From contig NZ_JXSQ01000001.1 in NCBI RefSeq assembly GCF_000834055.1, forward strand, positions 294,442-358,441: a stretch of 64,000 nucleotides of DNA, given 5' to 3'. The notes beneath the pieces are model-generated. The model made no database searches, was not told the origin of the DNA, and saw only the letters and a program-made list of their open reading frames with translations. Below are positions 1 through 8,980 of the stretch, piece after piece (position 1 is the first letter of the stretch; each line of letters begins with the position of its first letter). The DNA comes from Leucobacter komagatae. GTDB lineage: Bacteria; Actinomycetota; Actinomycetes; Actinomycetales; Microbacteriaceae. A program made the position numbers and the translations under genes.

Positions 1-41
1 GCGCAGAAATTCTCGACGAGCTTCGCGCGGAGCGCCTGTGA
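1..41 (+). CDS. vapB: VapB-type antitoxin, C-terminal tail (partial)
   Basis: An open frame enters from the left edge and ends with TGA at 39–41. The visible tail reads AEILDELRAERL, which resembles the acidic C-terminus of VapB/Phd-type antitoxins. Its stop overlaps the ATG of the following PIN-domain toxin by one base, the usual coupling of a toxin–antitoxin operon. Only twelve codons are visible, so the assignment rests on position and tail composition. Confidence 0.45.
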   Translation, partial: AEILDELRAERL

Positions 42-445
42 TGCTCGTCTACGCAGACACGTCTGCGCTCGTGAAACTCGTGCTCGACGAGCCGGAGTCT
101 GAACACCTGGTCGAGTGGTTTAATGAGACCGGGGCGCAGGCAGCAACGTCTTGGCTGACGCTCGTCGAGCTGCGCCGGGCTATTGCGCGGAGTGCTCCCT
201 GGCGTGCCCCAGACGTCGCAGATGTGTTGAACGCCTGCCAGACCATCGTGCTCGACCGCGAGACGCTCGAGGTGGCCGCACGACTGCAACCGGCTACCCT
301 CCGAACCCTCGACGCGGTCCATCTCGCTGCAGCATTGACGCTCGGGCCTGACCTCGCTGGCATGCTGGTCTATGACGCGCGCCTCGCACACGCGGCTCGC
401 GAGGCGGGTATTCGCCCATTCGCGCCGGGCGCGCAGACCGGATAA
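41..445 (+). CDS. vapC: VapC-type PIN-domain ribonuclease toxin
   Basis: A 134-residue protein of normal length for VapC. The N-terminal YADTSALVKL supplies the first conserved aspartate of the PIN fold. A conserved Glu follows near residue 45 (LVELRR), and LDAVHLAAAL near residue 90 carries another acidic active-site position. PIN toxins are Mg2+-dependent RNases that usually cleave tRNA or rRNA and are held inactive by the upstream antitoxin. The ATG at 41 overlaps the antitoxin stop. A GTG at 38 could also serve, but ATG fits the overlap better. Target RNA is unknown. Confidence 0.85.
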   Translation: MLVYADTSALVKLVLDEPESEHLVEWFNETGAQAATSWLTLVELRRAIARSAPWRAPDVADVLNACQTIVLDRETLEVAARLQPATLRTLDAVHLAAALTLGPDLAGMLVYDARLAHAAREAGIRPFAPGAQTG

Positions 446-456
446 CGGCGACGAGA

Positions 457-492
457 CCGTCTCACATCGGGAATGCTCCTGACATGAGACGG
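457..492. terminator. Hairpin between convergent vapC and glpK
   Basis: An 8-bp perfect inverted repeat, CCGTCTCA (457–464) and TGAGACGG (485–492), with a 20-nt loop sits in the short spacer between the two convergent stop codons. The position suggests bidirectional termination. There is no clear T-tract on either side. Confidence 0.4.
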
Positions 493-522
493 GCTCGCAA
501 ATCGCGGCGAAGCTACAGCCTG

Positions 523-2037
523 CTAGCGCACGTCCTCGTCAACCCAGTCCATCGACTTGGTGACAGCCCTCCGCCACAGCCGCAGCTGGCGTTCCTGCTC
601 GTCCTGCTCCATGGCGGGCTCCCAGCGGCGGTCCTCCTGCCAGTTCTCCGAGAGCTCACCAAGATCTTTCCAGAATCCGACAGCGAGACCGGCGGCGTAC
701 GCGGCGCCGAGTGCGGTTGTTTCCGCGACGACGGGGCGCACGACGGGCACGCCGAGCACGTCGGCCTGAAACTGCATGAGCTCATTGTTTGCAACCATGC
801 CACCGTCGACGCGCAGCTCGGTGAGATCGACACCGGCGTCAGCGTTCACCGCGTCGAGTACGTCGCGGGTCTGAAACGCTACTGCCTCGAGCGCGGCGCG
901 GGCGATGTGTCCCTTGTTCGCGTAGCGGGTGAGGCCGACGATCGCCCCGCGGGCGTCTGGGCGCCAGTACGGCGCGAACAGTCCCGAAAATGCGGGAACG
1001 ATGTACACGCCGCCATTGTCCGGCACGCTTGCCGCGAGCTCCTCTACCTCGGGCGCGGTCTGGATGATGCCAAGCTGATCACGCAGCCACTGGATCAGGG
1101 AACCGGTGACAGCGATGGATCCCTCGAGCGCGTAGTGCGCGGGGCCGTCGCCGAGCTTGTAACCGACTGTGGTGAGCAGCCCGTTCTGAGAGTGGACGAT
1201 GTCTTCACCCGTGTTGAAGATGAGGAAGCAGCCGGTGCCGTACGTGTTCTTGGACTCGCCGGCGCCGAACGCTGCCTGGCCGAATGTTGCCGCCTGCTGA
1301 TCGCCAAGGATTCCCGAGATGGGGGTTTCGCGCAGCAGCGATGAGTCTTCAGCGTAGCCGTAGATCTCGGAGGAGGATTTGATCTCCGGCATCATGGAAA
1401 GCGGAACACCAAACGCCTCGAGGATGTCTTCTCGCCACTCGAGTGTTTCGAGGTCCATGAAAAGCGTGCGTGAAGCGTTGGTGACGTCGGTGAGGTGCTT
1501 GCCCCCGTCTGGGCCGCCAGTGAGGTTCCACACCACCCAGGAGTCGGTCGTGCCGAACAGCAGGTCCCCGGCTTCTGCGGCGGCGCGGGCGCCCTCTACG
1601 TTTTCGAGGATCCACGCGATCTTGCTACCCGAGAAGTATGTGGTGAGCGGCAGCCCGACTACCGGCTTGAAACGGTCGGTCCCGCCGTCAGCCGCAAGCC
1701 GGTCGACGATGTCCTGCGTGCGGGTGTCCTGCCAAACGATCGCGTTGTACACCGGCTCACCTGTTTTGCGGTTCCACACCACCGTGGTTTCGCGCTGATT
1801 GGTGATGCCGATCGACGCGACATCGTGCCTGGTGAGGTCAGCCCGTCCGAGGGCGATGCCGATGACTTCCTGCACGTTCTGCCAGATCTCGGCAGCGTCG
1901 TGTTCGACCCAGCCCGCCTGCGGCATGATCTGCTCGTGTTCCTTCTGCCCGACCGAAATGATCGAACCCGTGCGATCAAACACGATCGCTCGCGTGGATG
2001 TTGTTCCCTGATCGATGGCGACGACGTAGTCAGACAT
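523..2037 (-). CDS. glpK: Glycerol kinase
   Basis: A 504-residue FGGY-family kinase that phosphorylates glycerol to glycerol-3-phosphate in the cytoplasm, the first step of glycerol catabolism. The phosphate-binding motif [13 protein letters not shown] is at residues 9–21. Glycerol-site and FGGY-signature regions ([29 protein letters not shown]) follow in the usual order, and length matches the family. The ATG has an AAGGAA ribosome-binding site six bases upstream. It lies downstream of glpD on the same strand, separated by 232 bases and a probable hairpin. No glycerol facilitator gene is visible beside it. Confidence 0.97.
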   Translation of the reverse strand: MSDYVVAIDQGTTSTRAIVFDRTGSIISVGQKEHEQIMPQAGWVEHDAAEIWQNVQEVIGIALGRADLTRHDVASIGITNQRETTVVWNRKTGEPVYNAIVWQDTRTQDIVDRLAADGGTDRFKPVVGLPLTTYFSGSKIAWILENVEGARAAAEAGDLLFGTTDSWVVWNLTGGPDGGKHLTDVTNASRTLFMDLETLEWREDILEAFGVPLSMMPEIKSSSEIYGYAEDSSLLRETPISGILGDQQAATFGQAAFGAGESKNTYGTGCFLIFNTGEDIVHSQNGLLTTVGYKLGDGPAHYALEGSIAVTGSLIQWLRDQLGIIQTAPEVEELAASVPDNGGVYIVPAFSGLFAPYWRPDARGAIVGLTRYANKGHIARAALEAVAFQTRDVLDAVNADAGVDLTELRVDGGMVANNELMQFQADVLGVPVVRPVVAETTALGAAYAAGLAVGFWKDLGELSENWQEDRRWEPAMEQDEQERQLRLWRRAVTKSMDWVDEDVR

Positions 2038-2236
2038 GGTGTGTTCCTTATGCGGCTGCGATGGTGCAGCGAGTGGAGCTGAAGGGCTGGGATGGGGGAG
2101 CGGTGCGGCTGTGTGGGGTGTGGGCGGTGTGGCTTTGTGGGGCGGGTTACTGGGGTGGCTTGCCCTGCTGTTGCAGCTGGGGTGGCCCGGTCAGCAGGCG
2201 CAGATCCGCCTGCCGGTCACCCCAGCGTATCCTCTG

Positions 2237-2259
2237 CGCTTGCCTGAGCAAGGCAAGCG
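2237..2259. terminator. Hairpin downstream of glpD
   Basis: A 9-bp perfect stem, CGCTTGCCT and AGGCAAGCG, with a 5-nt loop lies just past the glpD stop and before glpK. It may terminate or attenuate transcription between the two genes. The rest of the spacer (2038–2236) is GT-rich and low in complexity, with no other feature seen. Confidence 0.5.
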
Positions 2260-2269
2260 GAGTCGCTAC

Positions 2270-3997
2270 TCAAGCAGCAATGAAGCTTCCGCCAGCTGTC
2301 GCATCGATGCGGTGCGAACGGCGCAGCAGCTCGACGGTGCGCTCGACCTCAGCGGCCTCCCTGGTTGCGTCCCATCCGAGAGCAGGGGCGATCGCGCTGG
2401 CTGCGACGCGGAGCCGATCCTCGGTGAGGCCCCCGACAAACGCGACGGAGGTTCGGCGGAGCAGGAGATCGTCAAGGTGGACGACCTGCTCAGTTGCCGC
2501 GAGGTGTGCGAGCTCTGCCGCGGTGTAGCCGGGGAGCTCCGCGAGCTCAGCATCGGTCTCGGGGGTGGCCTCGAGCACTTCGGTCGCCCGGGTGCCGTAG
2601 CGTTCGAGAAGCGCTTCAACGCGAGCCGAGTCGCGTCCGTCTGCGTGTTCGGCTACCCACCGGAGGCGGGCGTCGGCGTCCGCGGGGAAGCCCTTGCCTC
2701 CGCCGATTGCGAGCGAGGCCGTGCTGACTTTGCCCTGGCGGCCGAGCAGCTGCATGGTGTCGTTCGCCAGGTGTTCTGCGAGCGCGCGGAATGTGGTCCA
2801 CTTGCCGCCAACGAGGCTGAGCATCGGCACACCGAGTGTGTCTGACTGCACGATGCGGTAATCGCGGGAGACGAAGCCGGGTGCGGTGTCGTCGTGATGC
2901 GGGAGCGGGCGGATGCCGGAGAAGGAGTACACGATGTGGGTCCGGTCGACGGCGATTGCGGGGAAGACATTGCCAATGAGGTCGATGAAGTAATCGACCT
3001 CTTCGTCGGTGCACACGACCGGTTTCGCTGGGTCAGCGTTGATGTCTGTGGTGCCGACGAGAACGCGGCCCTTGAGCGGGTAGATGAGGACGATGCGGCC
3101 GTCGGAGTGCTCGAAGAAGATCTCGCGGCCTCGCGTAGCCTCGAGCAGCTCAGGGTGATCGAGGACAATGTGGGAGCCCTTTGTGCCGCCCATAAAGCCG
3201 GTCTGCTCGCCGAGCGCAGCGTTCGTGATGTCGGTCCATGGGCCGCTTGTGTTGAGCACGACACGTGCGGTGAAATCGAATTCCTCGCCCGTCGTCTCGT
3301 CGCGAAGCGTCACGCTGCTGCCGTTCATTCCTGCGGCGCTCAGGTAATTCGCGGTGCGTGCGCGATCGCCGCCGGCTACCTCGCCGTCGTGCATGACGTC
3401 GAGCGCAAGCCGCTCGGGGTCGTGCATCGATGCGTCGTAGTAGGTTGCGGTGTACTTGATGTCTGTGTTCATCGCTGGCAGCTCGGCAAGCGCTTTCTTC
3501 TTGCCGAGGAAGCGGTGGCGTGGCACGTGTCCGCCGTCGCGGGAGAACGTGTCGTACATCGTGAGGCCCATCTTGATGAGCGCTGCGCCGCGCTCGCGCG
3601 GCTTGCCGCGTCCGTGGGTGACGAGAAGGCGGAACGGTGCAGAAAGAATGCCTGAGAGGGTCGAGAAGATCGGGATCGTGGTCTCGAGCGGCCGCACGTA
3701 GTGTGGGGCGGTGCGGAGCAGCCGGTTGCGCTCAGTTACGGACTCCTTGACGAGCCGAAACTCACCGTTCTCAAGGTAGCGGATGCCGCCGTGGATCATG
3801 TGGCTCGACGCTGAGGAGGCGCCGGAGACAAAGTCGCCGCGCTCGACGAGTGCAACGTCGACCCCCTGGAGTGCGAGGTCGCGGAAGGTAGCGATGCCGT
3901 TAATGCCAGCGCCAATGATGAGCACATCTGCGGTGGGGCGTGAGCGAAGCTGCACAACGTTTGCGCGCAGGGAATCGTGGCTGGCATCCATGTACAT
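2270..3997 (-). CDS. glpD: FAD-dependent glycerol-3-phosphate dehydrogenase
   Basis: A 575-residue aerobic glycerol-3-phosphate dehydrogenase that oxidises glycerol-3-phosphate to dihydroxyacetone phosphate and feeds electrons to the quinone pool at the membrane. The dinucleotide-binding GAGINGIA is at residues 29–36, and the family signature SSHMIHGGIRYLENGEF follows. The C-terminal DAO_C-type helical domain is present. The start is taken at 3997, where AGAAAGG lies five bases upstream; an internal ATG at 3991 is the alternative. Together with glpK it forms a glycerol catabolic unit, transcribed divergently from a SorC/DeoR-type regulator. Confidence 0.96.
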   Translation of the reverse strand: MYMDASHDSLRANVVQLRSRPTADVLIIGAGINGIATFRDLALQGVDVALVERGDFVSGASSASSHMIHGGIRYLENGEFRLVKESVTERNRLLRTAPHYVRPLETTIPIFSTLSGILSAPFRLLVTHGRGKPRERGAALIKMGLTMYDTFSRDGGHVPRHRFLGKKKALAELPAMNTDIKYTATYYDASMHDPERLALDVMHDGEVAGGDRARTANYLSAAGMNGSSVTLRDETTGEEFDFTARVVLNTSGPWTDITNAALGEQTGFMGGTKGSHIVLDHPELLEATRGREIFFEHSDGRIVLIYPLKGRVLVGTTDINADPAKPVVCTDEEVDYFIDLIGNVFPAIAVDRTHIVYSFSGIRPLPHHDDTAPGFVSRDYRIVQSDTLGVPMLSLVGGKWTTFRALAEHLANDTMQLLGRQGKVSTASLAIGGGKGFPADADARLRWVAEHADGRDSARVEALLERYGTRATEVLEATPETDAELAELPGYTAAELAHLAATEQVVHLDDLLLRRTSVAFVGGLTEDRLRVAASAIAPALGWDATREAAEVERTVELLRRSHRIDATAGGSFIAA

Positions 3998-4100
3998 TCG
4001 GCCTTTCTGTGGTCCTCCACTCAGCATGCTCGTAAAGTGCACTGAATTGCAAAGCCGCTGGACATATGTGCAAGACTGGTCGGGAACCGAAGGGCGTTGC

Positions 4101-5066
4101 GTGGTCGAGGAACGAAAAAGTGTGAAAATGCGCGAGGCGCTTGCCGCAGCGCAGCTGTACTATCGGCAAGACTTCACGATGGAAGCGATCGCGAAGGAGC
4201 TCGGCGTCTCCCGCTCCTCGGTGTCACGACTGCTCAGCTACGCGCGCGACTCAGGGCTCGTTGAGATTCGGATCCATTCGCCACAGGAGGCCCGCTCGCG
4301 CATCGAGCAGCGCTTTGCTGAGCGTTTCGGCGTCGTAGCGCACGTTGTCCCGGTGCCTGGCAAACTCTCCGAGGCCGAACTGCTCGACCGCACAGCGCAG
4401 GCCGCAGCCCACCTCATTGCCGCGAGCGTGAAGCCGCGCTCGATCGTCGGCGTTGCGTGGGGATCAACGATGACCGCCGTCACGAAGCACCTTCCGGCGA
4501 CGAGCAAACCGGGGGTGCAGCTCGTGCAGATGAACGGGGCAGCCAACGTGTACTCCACTGGCGTGCAGTACACCACGGAGCTGCTCGGAGGCTTCGCCGA
4601 GAAGCTATCCGCTGAGGTGTTCCAACTTGCCGTACCCGCAATCTTTGACGACCCTGCGACCCGCGAGGCGCTCTGGCGGGAACGGTCCGTTGCCCGCGTG
4701 CTCGATATGCAGGCCGCAGCAAACCTCTTCGTGTTTGGCCTCGGATCCCGCATTGGGGATCCCCGCTCCCACATCTACGCAGGCGGCTATCTCGGGGCGG
4801 AAGACCTGAGTCAGCTCGCGGCCGAAGGGGTCGTCGGCGACTGCGCGAGCAGGTTCTTCCGCATTGATGGAAGCACGGCGGGGATCCCCGTGAACGACAG
4901 GTCAAGCGGACCAGCATTTGACGCAGTGCGACGTGCGCCGCAGCGCATCTGCGTGGTCTCGGGCTCGACAAAGCGCGACAGCCTCAGAGGCGCGCTCGCG
5001 GCCAAACTCATCACCGACGTCGTCGTGGATGAGGCACTCGCGCGACTCGTGCTCGCCGCCGAGTGA
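4101..5066 (+). CDS. SorC/DeoR-family sugar-binding transcriptional regulator
   Basis: A protein of about 321 residues with an N-terminal helix-turn-helix (about residues 26–45, FTMEAIAKELGVSRSSVSRL) and a C-terminal effector domain typical of SorC/DeoR regulators. That domain shows VGVAWGSTM, the acidic stretch LAVPAIFDDPATR and the glycine-rich GVVGDCASRFF. Family members bind phosphorylated sugars or polyols. Divergent placement 103 bp from glpD suggests control of glpD and glpK, perhaps by glycerol-3-phosphate; this is inference. The GTG at 4101 has AGGG six bases upstream. GTG at 4122 and ATG at 4128 are alternatives. Confidence 0.88.
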   Translation: MVEERKSVKMREALAAAQLYYRQDFTMEAIAKELGVSRSSVSRLLSYARDSGLVEIRIHSPQEARSRIEQRFAERFGVVAHVVPVPGKLSEAELLDRTAQAAAHLIAASVKPRSIVGVAWGSTMTAVTKHLPATSKPGVQLVQMNGAANVYSTGVQYTTELLGGFAEKLSAEVFQLAVPAIFDDPATREALWRERSVARVLDMQAAANLFVFGLGSRIGDPRSHIYAGGYLGAEDLSQLAAEGVVGDCASRFFRIDGSTAGIPVNDRSSGPAFDAVRRAPQRICVVSGSTKRDSLRGALAAKLITDVVVDEALARLVLAAE

Positions 5067-5114
5067 TTCTGGCAGGCGGTGGTGCCGAGTGTCGGCGGTA
5101 TGTGGTGTGATTGA

Positions 5115-6344
5115 GTGGTGGGAACAGGACTGAGAACGACGCCGTCGATGCTGCACGTCGACATGGACGCGTTCTTCGTGTCCGTCGAACTCCTCGACCG
5201 CCCAGAACTCAAAGGCCTTCCCGTTGCCGCAGCGCACGACACCGCGAGGTCGGTGGTTTCGAGCGCCAGCTACGAGGCCAGGCGATTCGGGGTGCGATCC
5301 GCCATGCCCGTCGGTCGTGCAAAGCAGCTGTGCCCACAACTGGTGCTCGTGGAACCCGTGTACGAGAAATACCGCCTCGCTTCCCGCGCCGTCATGACGA
5401 TATTCCGGGAGTTCACCCCGCTCGTTGAACCGCTCAGCATCGATGAGGCATTCCTGGATGTCGCCGGCTCAGTAGCCCTGTTCGGGGAACCGCTTGAGAT
5501 TGCACGGCAAATCCGAGAGCGCGTGCTCGAGCGCACCGGCCTGCCCGTCTCCGTCGGCCTTGCCGGAACCAAGTTCGTCGCGAAGCTCGCATCCCAGCGA
5601 GCAAAACCCGACGGGATTCTTGAGATCCCACCCGCGCGGACCATCGAGTTCCTGCACCCGCTCCCCATCGGGGCGATGTGGGGCGTAGGTGCTGCCACGG
5701 AGCGGGCGCTTAAGGCTCGGGCGATCCACACGATCGGCGACCTCGCGCGGGAGCCGCTCGCATCCCTGCGAAGCACGGTCGGAAACGCGAGCGCCGAACG
5801 CCTGCACGAGCTCGCCAACGGACGTGACGCGCGCGGGGTCGAGACGTCGCGGGCCGAGAAGAGCATCGGGCACGAGGAAACCTTCGCGACCGACGTCGCC
5901 GACCAGGAGAAACTCGAACGGGAGCTCTTGCGGCTCGCGACGAGAACCGCGGAGCGGCTGCGTGACGCCGACCTCGAAGCTCGGACGGTGGCGATCAAAG
6001 TGCGCTGGGACACCTTCGAGACCGTCACGAGATCGCGCACGCTTCAAGAACCAACGAACGCAACGCAGCGCATCTACCGGACGGCACGCGAGCTCTTCGA
6101 TGCGCTATCGCCAGACGGCAGGCCGGCGCGACCCGTTCGGCTGATCGGGGTGCGAGCCGAACAGCTGCTGCCATCGGGCAGCGACGGGCAGGCGCTCTGG
6201 GACGACGATGAGCAGTGGCGGGCAGTCGATTCAGCAGTGGACGAGGTGCGCGAGCGCTTCGGCGCTGCAGGGCTCACGTCCGCGCGGTTGCTCGGCGGTC
6301 GCGACGACGTGGTTGACCCGCGGTCCCTGCAAGACCCCGGGTAA
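5115..6344 (+). CDS. dinB: DNA polymerase IV (Y-family translesion polymerase)
   Basis: A 409-residue Y-family polymerase. The palm starts with LHVDMDAFFVSVE, giving the first metal-binding aspartate. SIDEAFLDV near residue 115 provides the catalytic Asp-Glu pair. Helix-hairpin-helix and little-finger regions follow (GVGAATERALKA, then KSIGHEETF). It performs error-prone bypass of damaged template. The reading frame opens with GTG at 5115; ATG at 5148, directly before the first motif, is possible. The gene stands alone between the regulator and a convergent operon. I see no LexA box near it. Confidence 0.93.
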   Translation: MVGTGLRTTPSMLHVDMDAFFVSVELLDRPELKGLPVAAAHDTARSVVSSASYEARRFGVRSAMPVGRAKQLCPQLVLVEPVYEKYRLASRAVMTIFREFTPLVEPLSIDEAFLDVAGSVALFGEPLEIARQIRERVLERTGLPVSVGLAGTKFVAKLASQRAKPDGILEIPPARTIEFLHPLPIGAMWGVGAATERALKARAIHTIGDLAREPLASLRSTVGNASAERLHELANGRDARGVETSRAEKSIGHEETFATDVADQEKLERELLRLATRTAERLRDADLEARTVAIKVRWDTFETVTRSRTLQEPTNATQRIYRTARELFDALSPDGRPARPVRLIGVRAEQLLPSGSDGQALWDDDEQWRAVDSAVDEVRERFGAAGLTSARLLGGRDDVVDPRSLQDPG

Positions 6345-6457
6345 GCCCGAAGCTCGTTCTTCACGGAGCTCAGCTCCCCAGCCAGAGCGGTCGGTCGCAA
6401 CGGCAGCGCCCAGCATGCGTCCGCGTTAGCCAGCCGCACGCGTCCGCGCAAGTCAGC

Positions 6458-7159
6458 TCAGGTCTCGTCGCTCGCGTTTCCGAGGGCGAGTACGGCTTCG
6501 AGCAGCGCAGCGAGCCAGTCGTAGACAAGGACGGTACCGCGCGTCGCGTCCGCGTCGATGAGCCGGTCGTAGTCTGCCTCGCGTTCAAGCCCGATGCGCG
6601 CCGCCATGGCGAGACGCAGGGCGGTGACGGTGCGGGCCCACGCTGGAAACGACTCCTGCGTAATGTTTACCGCCACAGCGGAGCCATCGATGAAGTGGTG
6701 CCCGTCCTCATCATCGGTGTCGACGTATGCCGCTGCGCCGTCCGGTGAGGTCGCATCAACGTTGCCGTCGCCGCGATCTCCGTGGGCTCCCGGAGACGAT
6801 TCCCGGGCAGCGAACTCTAGCTCACCGGCGTCCGAGGGTGTGACAGTGAGATCAGCGATGACCCGCATCGCATCCTGGAGCTTGCGGTTGAGGAGACCCT
6901 GCTCGGTGACGCGCCGGAAACTCGCTGCGTCAGCTGCGTCTGCAAATGCATCAGGGAGCAGCCGCGCAAGCGCCGGATCCTCCGGCGTCTCATCCGTTCC
7001 GCCAACCTCGAGGCTTGCGAACAGTGGATCGGGATCGAACGGCGTGTTGCTGTGGCTCTCGAGGAGGAGGATGAGCTGCTGCACGAGCTGGCCGAGCACG
7101 CCGACTTCTTCCGGGGCGAACAGGATCTCGATTCCGCCGTCGCCCGGCCGGAGCTTCAC
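6458..7159 (-). CDS. DUF2017 family protein
   Basis: A 233-residue protein recognised as DUF2017, a family almost confined to Actinobacteria and typically located directly after clpS. The N-terminus [20 protein letters not shown] and the C-terminal segment [20 protein letters not shown] are characteristic. The centre (about residues 120–165) is acidic and low in complexity. Its ATG overlaps the clpS stop by four bases, indicating translational coupling. Function is unknown. The conserved linkage suggests a role with the Clp protease adaptor, but nothing in the sequence proves it. Confidence 0.88.
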   Translation of the reverse strand: MKLRPGDGGIEILFAPEEVGVLGQLVQQLILLLESHSNTPFDPDPLFASLEVGGTDETPEDPALARLLPDAFADAADAASFRRVTEQGLLNRKLQDAMRVIADLTVTPSDAGELEFAARESSPGAHGDRGDGNVDATSPDGAAAYVDTDDEDGHHFIDGSAVAVNITQESFPAWARTVTALRLAMAARIGLEREADYDRLIDADATRGTVLVYDWLAALLEAVLALGNASDET

Positions 7160-7470
7160 GAGTCGCCCTCCGGCTCAGCCGTAGCCCACAGGCCGTACTC
7201 GTGCATGGCTTCAACGTGCAGCTCCATCGCTTCGCGGCTGCCCTCCGCTACGACTGCGCGGCCAAAGCTGTGGACACGGAGCATGAGTTCCTCTGCGCGC
7301 TCCGTAGAAAACCCGAAGTGGGAGCGGAAGACATAGCTGACATACGACATGAGGTTGACGGGATCGTCCCAGACGATCGTGCGCCAAGGCTTCGCGGGGG
7401 CCACAGCTATTGACCCCTCCCCGCGGGGGCTCCGCTCAACGTCAGGAATGTGCTCGACCACTATCCCCAC
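7156..7470 (-). CDS. clpS: ATP-dependent Clp protease adaptor ClpS
   Basis: A 104-residue adaptor that delivers N-degron substrates to the ClpC/ClpA–ClpP protease. The core reads [16 protein letters not shown], with the Asp-Asp-Pro-Val-Asn signature of the substrate pocket, then a helical region rich in hydrophobic and histidine residues. An N-terminal extension of about 25 residues precedes the core, common in actinobacterial ClpS. The gene overlaps the preceding metallopeptidase gene by ten bases and the following DUF2017 gene by four, forming a compact three-gene operon. Confidence 0.95.
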   Translation of the reverse strand: MGIVVEHIPDVERSPRGEGSIAVAPAKPWRTIVWDDPVNLMSYVSYVFRSHFGFSTERAEELMLRVHSFGRAVVAEGSREAMELHVEAMHEYGLWATAEPEGDS

Positions 7471-7808
7471 CCCAGCTCGTGAATGCGCTCCTCGCTGAGA
7501 CCAAGGAAGTGGGCGACCTCGTGCACGAGAGTCACCCTGATCTCGCTGACCAGCTCGTCGTGATCCACACAGTGAGCGAGAAGGTTCAACCGGAAGAGCG
7601 TGATGCGGTCTGGCTCTTCGCCGTAGCCATAGACCTCGCGCTCAGCGAGGGAGAAGCCCTCGTAGAGCCCCAGCGTGTCAGCGCCGTCTGGCGGAGTGTC
7701 CTCGACGAGGAAGATGACGTTGTCGAGCTGGTCGAGCATTTCGTCTGGAAGCGTGTCAAGGCCGTCGGAGACCAGAGCCTCAAACTCATCGCGTGACACA
7801 TCGAGCAT
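7461..7808 (-). CDS. MMP-type zincin-like metallopeptidase family protein
   Basis: A 115-residue protein with the zinc-binding signature [14 protein letters not shown] near the C-terminus, in which two His and the Glu of HExxH are intact. It belongs to the small metallopeptidase family formerly DUF1025. Substrate is unknown. It is first in the operon with clpS and DUF2017, an association that hints at a role in protein quality control. The start appears leaderless: TAGGGT ends six bases before the ATG and no Shine–Dalgarno sequence is present. Confidence 0.9.
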   Translation of the reverse strand: MLDVSRDEFEALVSDGLDTLPDEMLDQLDNVIFLVEDTPPDGADTLGLYEGFSLAEREVYGYGEEPDRITLFRLNLLAHCVDHDELVSEIRVTLVHEVAHFLGLSEERIHELGWG

Positions 7809-8000
7809 GCTTTCACCCTAGCGGCTTGGCCCGTGCGCCGCCGCAAGAATCTGTGAGGAATTCGCATCAGGGCACTGAACGCGGCACGCGCCACGGCGTT
7901 GCCTGTGCGGATGGCCGCAGCTAGGCCGGTGCGCCCGGGGCCTGGGGCGCGCGCCCAAAGGGCCCCGGCAGGCGCTCCTGGGCGGCGAAGCCGGCCCCCG

Positions 8001-8720
8001 CTAGCCCATCCGGTACGCGTGCACGGGAAGCGCGTATGGCACTCCAGCGTGCTCGCCCCCGGAGGTGAGCACACCCGTGACGAGATCCTCCGGAGTCGGG
8101 TGATCCGGGAGCGCCGCGAGGTACTCCCGGTGCGCGGCGAGTGAGGCGATACCGCGCTCGAGCGATTCCGCCGATACTTCGATCGCGTGATCTGGGTGGT
8201 GGGCGGTCGCGAGCAGCCAGGTGGTCTTCCACGCGGTGAGCCCGTCGCTGAGCTGTTCGCGGAACAGCCACGGATTGTCGGCATCGCGGATCGCGTCGAC
8301 GACTGCGAGGCCTGTTGCGCGATGATCTGCGTGATTCAGGCCCCAGCCTGCTTCGAGGTCCCACGTCATCGTGACGACGGCGTCGGGGCGGGAGAAGCGG
8401 ATCTCGTTCGCGATTCTGCGCCGTGTTTCGACCGAGTGCTCGAGCAGGCCATCAGGCAAGTCGAGAATCGTCAGTCGGCTCACCCCGACGATCTCGCACG
8501 CCGCGCGCTGCTCCTCTGACCGCAGCGGCCCGACTTCCTCAGGCGCGCGGTCACGCATGCCTGCCTCCCCGGCGGTGAGTAGTAGGTAGGAGACCTCGAT
8601 GCCCTGCGAGGTCCATTCGGCGACGGCCGCCGAAGCGCCATATTCCATGTCGTCTGGGTGCGCCACGATGCAGAGGACGCGCTGAATTCCGGTCGGGTCG
8701 AAGCGTTCGAGAGTCGTCAT
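8001..8720 (-). CDS. PIG-L family deacetylase
   Basis: A 239-residue zinc-dependent deacetylase of the PIG-L/LmbE family. Metal-binding motifs AHPDDMEYG (near residue 20) and NHADHRATG (near residue 130) are intact. Relatives deacetylate N-acetylglucosaminyl compounds, including MshB and Mca of mycothiol metabolism; length and motifs do not decide the substrate. The gene stands alone. The start looks leaderless, with TAGGCT ending six bases before the ATG. The 192-base spacer downstream shows no other gene. Confidence 0.9.
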   Translation of the reverse strand: MTTLERFDPTGIQRVLCIVAHPDDMEYGASAAVAEWTSQGIEVSYLLLTAGEAGMRDRAPEEVGPLRSEEQRAACEIVGVSRLTILDLPDGLLEHSVETRRRIANEIRFSRPDAVVTMTWDLEAGWGLNHADHRATGLAVVDAIRDADNPWLFREQLSDGLTAWKTTWLLATAHHPDHAIEVSAESLERGIASLAAHREYLAALPDHPTPEDLVTGVLTSGGEHAGVPYALPVHAYRMG

Positions 8721-8844
8721 GCCCCGAGCCTAGCCTCGGCCCCTGCGTAGCTCTAGCGCGCCCCGAGCACGGCTCGGCCTCGCCGGTTGGACTGACCCGC
8801 GCGCGTTACGCATGAGATCTGCCGTTTCTCACTCAAAATCTCGC

Positions 8845-8871
8845 GAAAACTCACGACTTACTGCAGTTTTC
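8845..8871. terminator. Weak hairpin in the PIG-L/MFS spacer
   Basis: A 7-bp inverted repeat, GAAAACT (8845–8851) and AGTTTTC (8865–8871), with a 13-nt loop lies downstream of the MFS gene on the minus strand. In the minus direction it is followed by a short ATTTTG stretch. It is AT-rich against the GC-rich background and may end the MFS transcript. Confidence 0.3.
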
Positions 8872-8887
8872 ATGGATATCGCCAGGC

Positions 8888-8908
8888 GAGGGGCGAGGGG
8901 CGAGGGGC
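8888..8908 (+). repeat. Tandem repeat, 3 x 7 nt
   Basis: Three perfect copies of GAGGGGC in the spacer between the PIG-L and MFS genes. The rest of this spacer (8721–8980) holds only the weak hairpin at 8845–8871. Confidence 0.6.
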
Positions 8909-8980
8909 GTGGATCGCGGTTCGCCGGTTGCGGACCGAGGATCGCGGAGCTCTGTCGACCGCGACCACCCCCAGCCTCGC

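Noticed and set aside
1..445. Full VapBC module
   Set aside because: Only the last twelve codons of the antitoxin are in the window, so the pair cannot be described completely.
484..1344. Long plus-strand open frame opposite glpK
   Set aside because: It mirrors the codon structure of glpK on the other strand and has no recognisable domain; typical antisense shadow in GC-rich DNA. Similar frames lie opposite glpD, the first MFS gene and mgtE.
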